Shown one piece after another: positions 63,264 to 64,000 of a stretch of DNA of 64,000 nucleotides (the first letter of the stretch is position 1; each line of letters opens with the position of its first letter). The notes beneath the pieces were generated by a model that was not told where the DNA came from, made no database searches, and was given only the letters and a program-made list of their open reading frames with translations. The DNA lies in the NCBI GenBank assembly GCA_044226395.1, contig JBGAHD010000003.1, positions 682,001 through 746,000 on the forward strand, read 5' to 3'. This DNA is from JBGAHD01 sp044226395. Lineage in GTDB: Bacteria; Pseudomonadota; Gammaproteobacteria; Xanthomonadales; Ahniellaceae. The position numbers were made by a program, and so were the translations under genes.

Positions 63264-64000
63264 CGTTCGACGCGTCGAAGGGCGCGCGAGGCATCCAAGG
63301 GCAGCACGATGTCGGCCTGGCGCGGCAAGGTCGCCAGCGCGTGGCGCGTGAGGCGTTCGAAGTAGCGCACGAACTCATCGACCTTTCGACGCGTCATGCC
63401 GCCCTTGCCTTCGGCTTGATGGCGCCAGGTCGCGACCACGTCGAAATCGGGCGCGAGCAGCGCGATCAAGGCGTCGATCTCGGCGAAGACTTCGGCGTAG
63501 ACGCCCTTGAGCTGTTCATTGACCGCGCGACGCCACGCGCGCTTGGGATCGTGCTCGGCCTCGAGCGCGTTGACCGGTGGGCGCAGCTTGGCTTCGCTTT
63601 GCGGCTTCATGCCCAGGCACCAGCCTTCGAGAATGATCAGGCTCGGCGCGACGCGCACGCGTTGGCCGCGCGCGGCGGGCAGGCGCGTGTCGCGCGTCTT
63701 GTCGAAGCGCGGCAGCGACACGGGCATGCGGCCCTTACGCAGGGCCTTGAGCGCGCCGAGCAATGCGGCGGCATCGTGCGTGCCGGGCACGCCGCGGGTT
63801 TCGAACAAGGGATGGATCTCGCGCGCGAGGCGCTGACGCGCCGCGCGGCCGAGATAGAAATCATCGAGCGAGATCACCACCGCGTCGAGGTCGATCGCGC
63901 GCGCGCTTTCGGCCAGTTGCGCCGCGAGCGTGCTCTTGCCCGCGCCTTGCGCGCCACTGATGCCAATCACCCACGGCGCGCCGCGCCGCTTGGTCGCCAC
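63260..64000 (-). CDS. D-glycerate 3-kinase-like P-loop kinase, may extend beyond window
   Basis: At least 246 residues. The start is GTG 64000, the last base of the window, so a longer N-terminus cannot be excluded. The P-loop ISGAQGAGKSTLAAQLAES begins at about residue 13; SLDDFYLGRAARQRLA and HPLFETRGVPGTHDAALL follow, matching the PRK/uridine-kinase-like fold of the plant-type D-glycerate 3-kinase (GlxK-type YggC/GLYK) family, with PRFDKTRDTRLP and LEGWCLGMKP typical of it. It phosphorylates a small hydroxy compound, plausibly glycerate, in the cytosol. Its stop lies three bases into the end of the kinase gene at 63263 (overlap, convergent). Confidence 0.84.
   Translation of the reverse strand: MATKRRGAPWVIGISGAQGAGKSTLAAQLAESARAIDLDAVVISLDDFYLGRAARQRLAREIHPLFETRGVPGTHDAAALLGALKALRKGRMPVSLPRFDKTRDTRLPAARGQRVRVAPSLIILEGWCLGMKPQSEAKLRPPVNALEAEHDPKRAWRRAVNEQLKGVYAEVFAEIDALIALLAPDFDVVATWRHQAEGKGGMTRRKVDEFVRYFERLTRHALATLPRQADIVLPLDASRALRRVER

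Overview
The window is high-GC, densely packed bacterial chromosome with short gaps and many 1-4 base gene overlaps. The gene set (GTP-type PEP carboxykinase together with PEP carboxylase, long FadE, MtgA, HslO, RF3, a TonB-dependent receptor, exosortase H, LemA/M48, DUF2145) suggests a free-living, aerobic, heterotrophic gammaproteobacterium of the Xanthomonadales (Lysobacterales) type. This placement rests on recognised protein families, not on a marker-gene search. I see no rRNA, tRNA, CRISPR array, phage or insertion sequence.

Layout. 1-4180: end of an SRPBCC/GyrI-like protein, a TonB-domain lipoprotein with a textbook terminator, a group II PLP decarboxylase behind a possibly structured leader. 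4180-13400: GPP34 protein, beta-lactamase-fold hydrolase, LemA/M48 pair, GMC oxidoreductase, MOSC protein, NTP/NDP-translocase-like transporter coupled to a small outer-membrane barrel. 13400-18000: fatty-acid block (hotdog thioesterase-like protein, FadE, alpha/beta hydrolase, divergent TetR regulator with two matching palindromes). 18000-26770: DUF2145 pair, XRE regulator, GTP-PEPCK, sulfotransferase-like protein, HDAC-family deacetylase, an ECF sigma/anti-sigma/DUF4097 operon, a methyltransferase-like gene. 26770-32000: an 800-base non-coding tract with an elaborate palindromic repeat, a TonB-dependent receptor with terminator, and an outer-membrane-like protein. 32000-45830: HslO, MtgA, a secreted beta-propeller protein running in frame into a CBS-domain gene, RF3, PEP carboxylase, M23 peptidase, L-serine dehydratase, glutaredoxin-like protein, YceI/cytochrome b561/YceI. 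45960-56000: propeller hybrid histidine kinase with an ABC-type permease, HemE, SPOR and WGR proteins, AroB-AroK. 56000-64000: exosortase H with an epimerase, dodecin, an OmpR-type regulator, and a four-gene signalling operon, then a glycerate-kinase-like gene that reaches the right edge.

How genes work together. Carbon flow around PEP/oxaloacetate/pyruvate (PEPCK, PEPC, serine dehydratase), beta-oxidation (FadE plus hydrolase/thioesterase under a probable TetR repressor), envelope biogenesis (MtgA, M23, SPOR, OmpA) and envelope signalling dominate. The most unusual block is 58953-63263: coiled-coil protein, a one-pass membrane protein with a Roadblock/longin-like cytoplasmic part and an OmpA-like outer part, a Rab-like small GTPase, and a soluble hybrid histidine kinase, all translationally coupled or nearly so. 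It could be a G-protein/two-component system reading the state of the cell wall.
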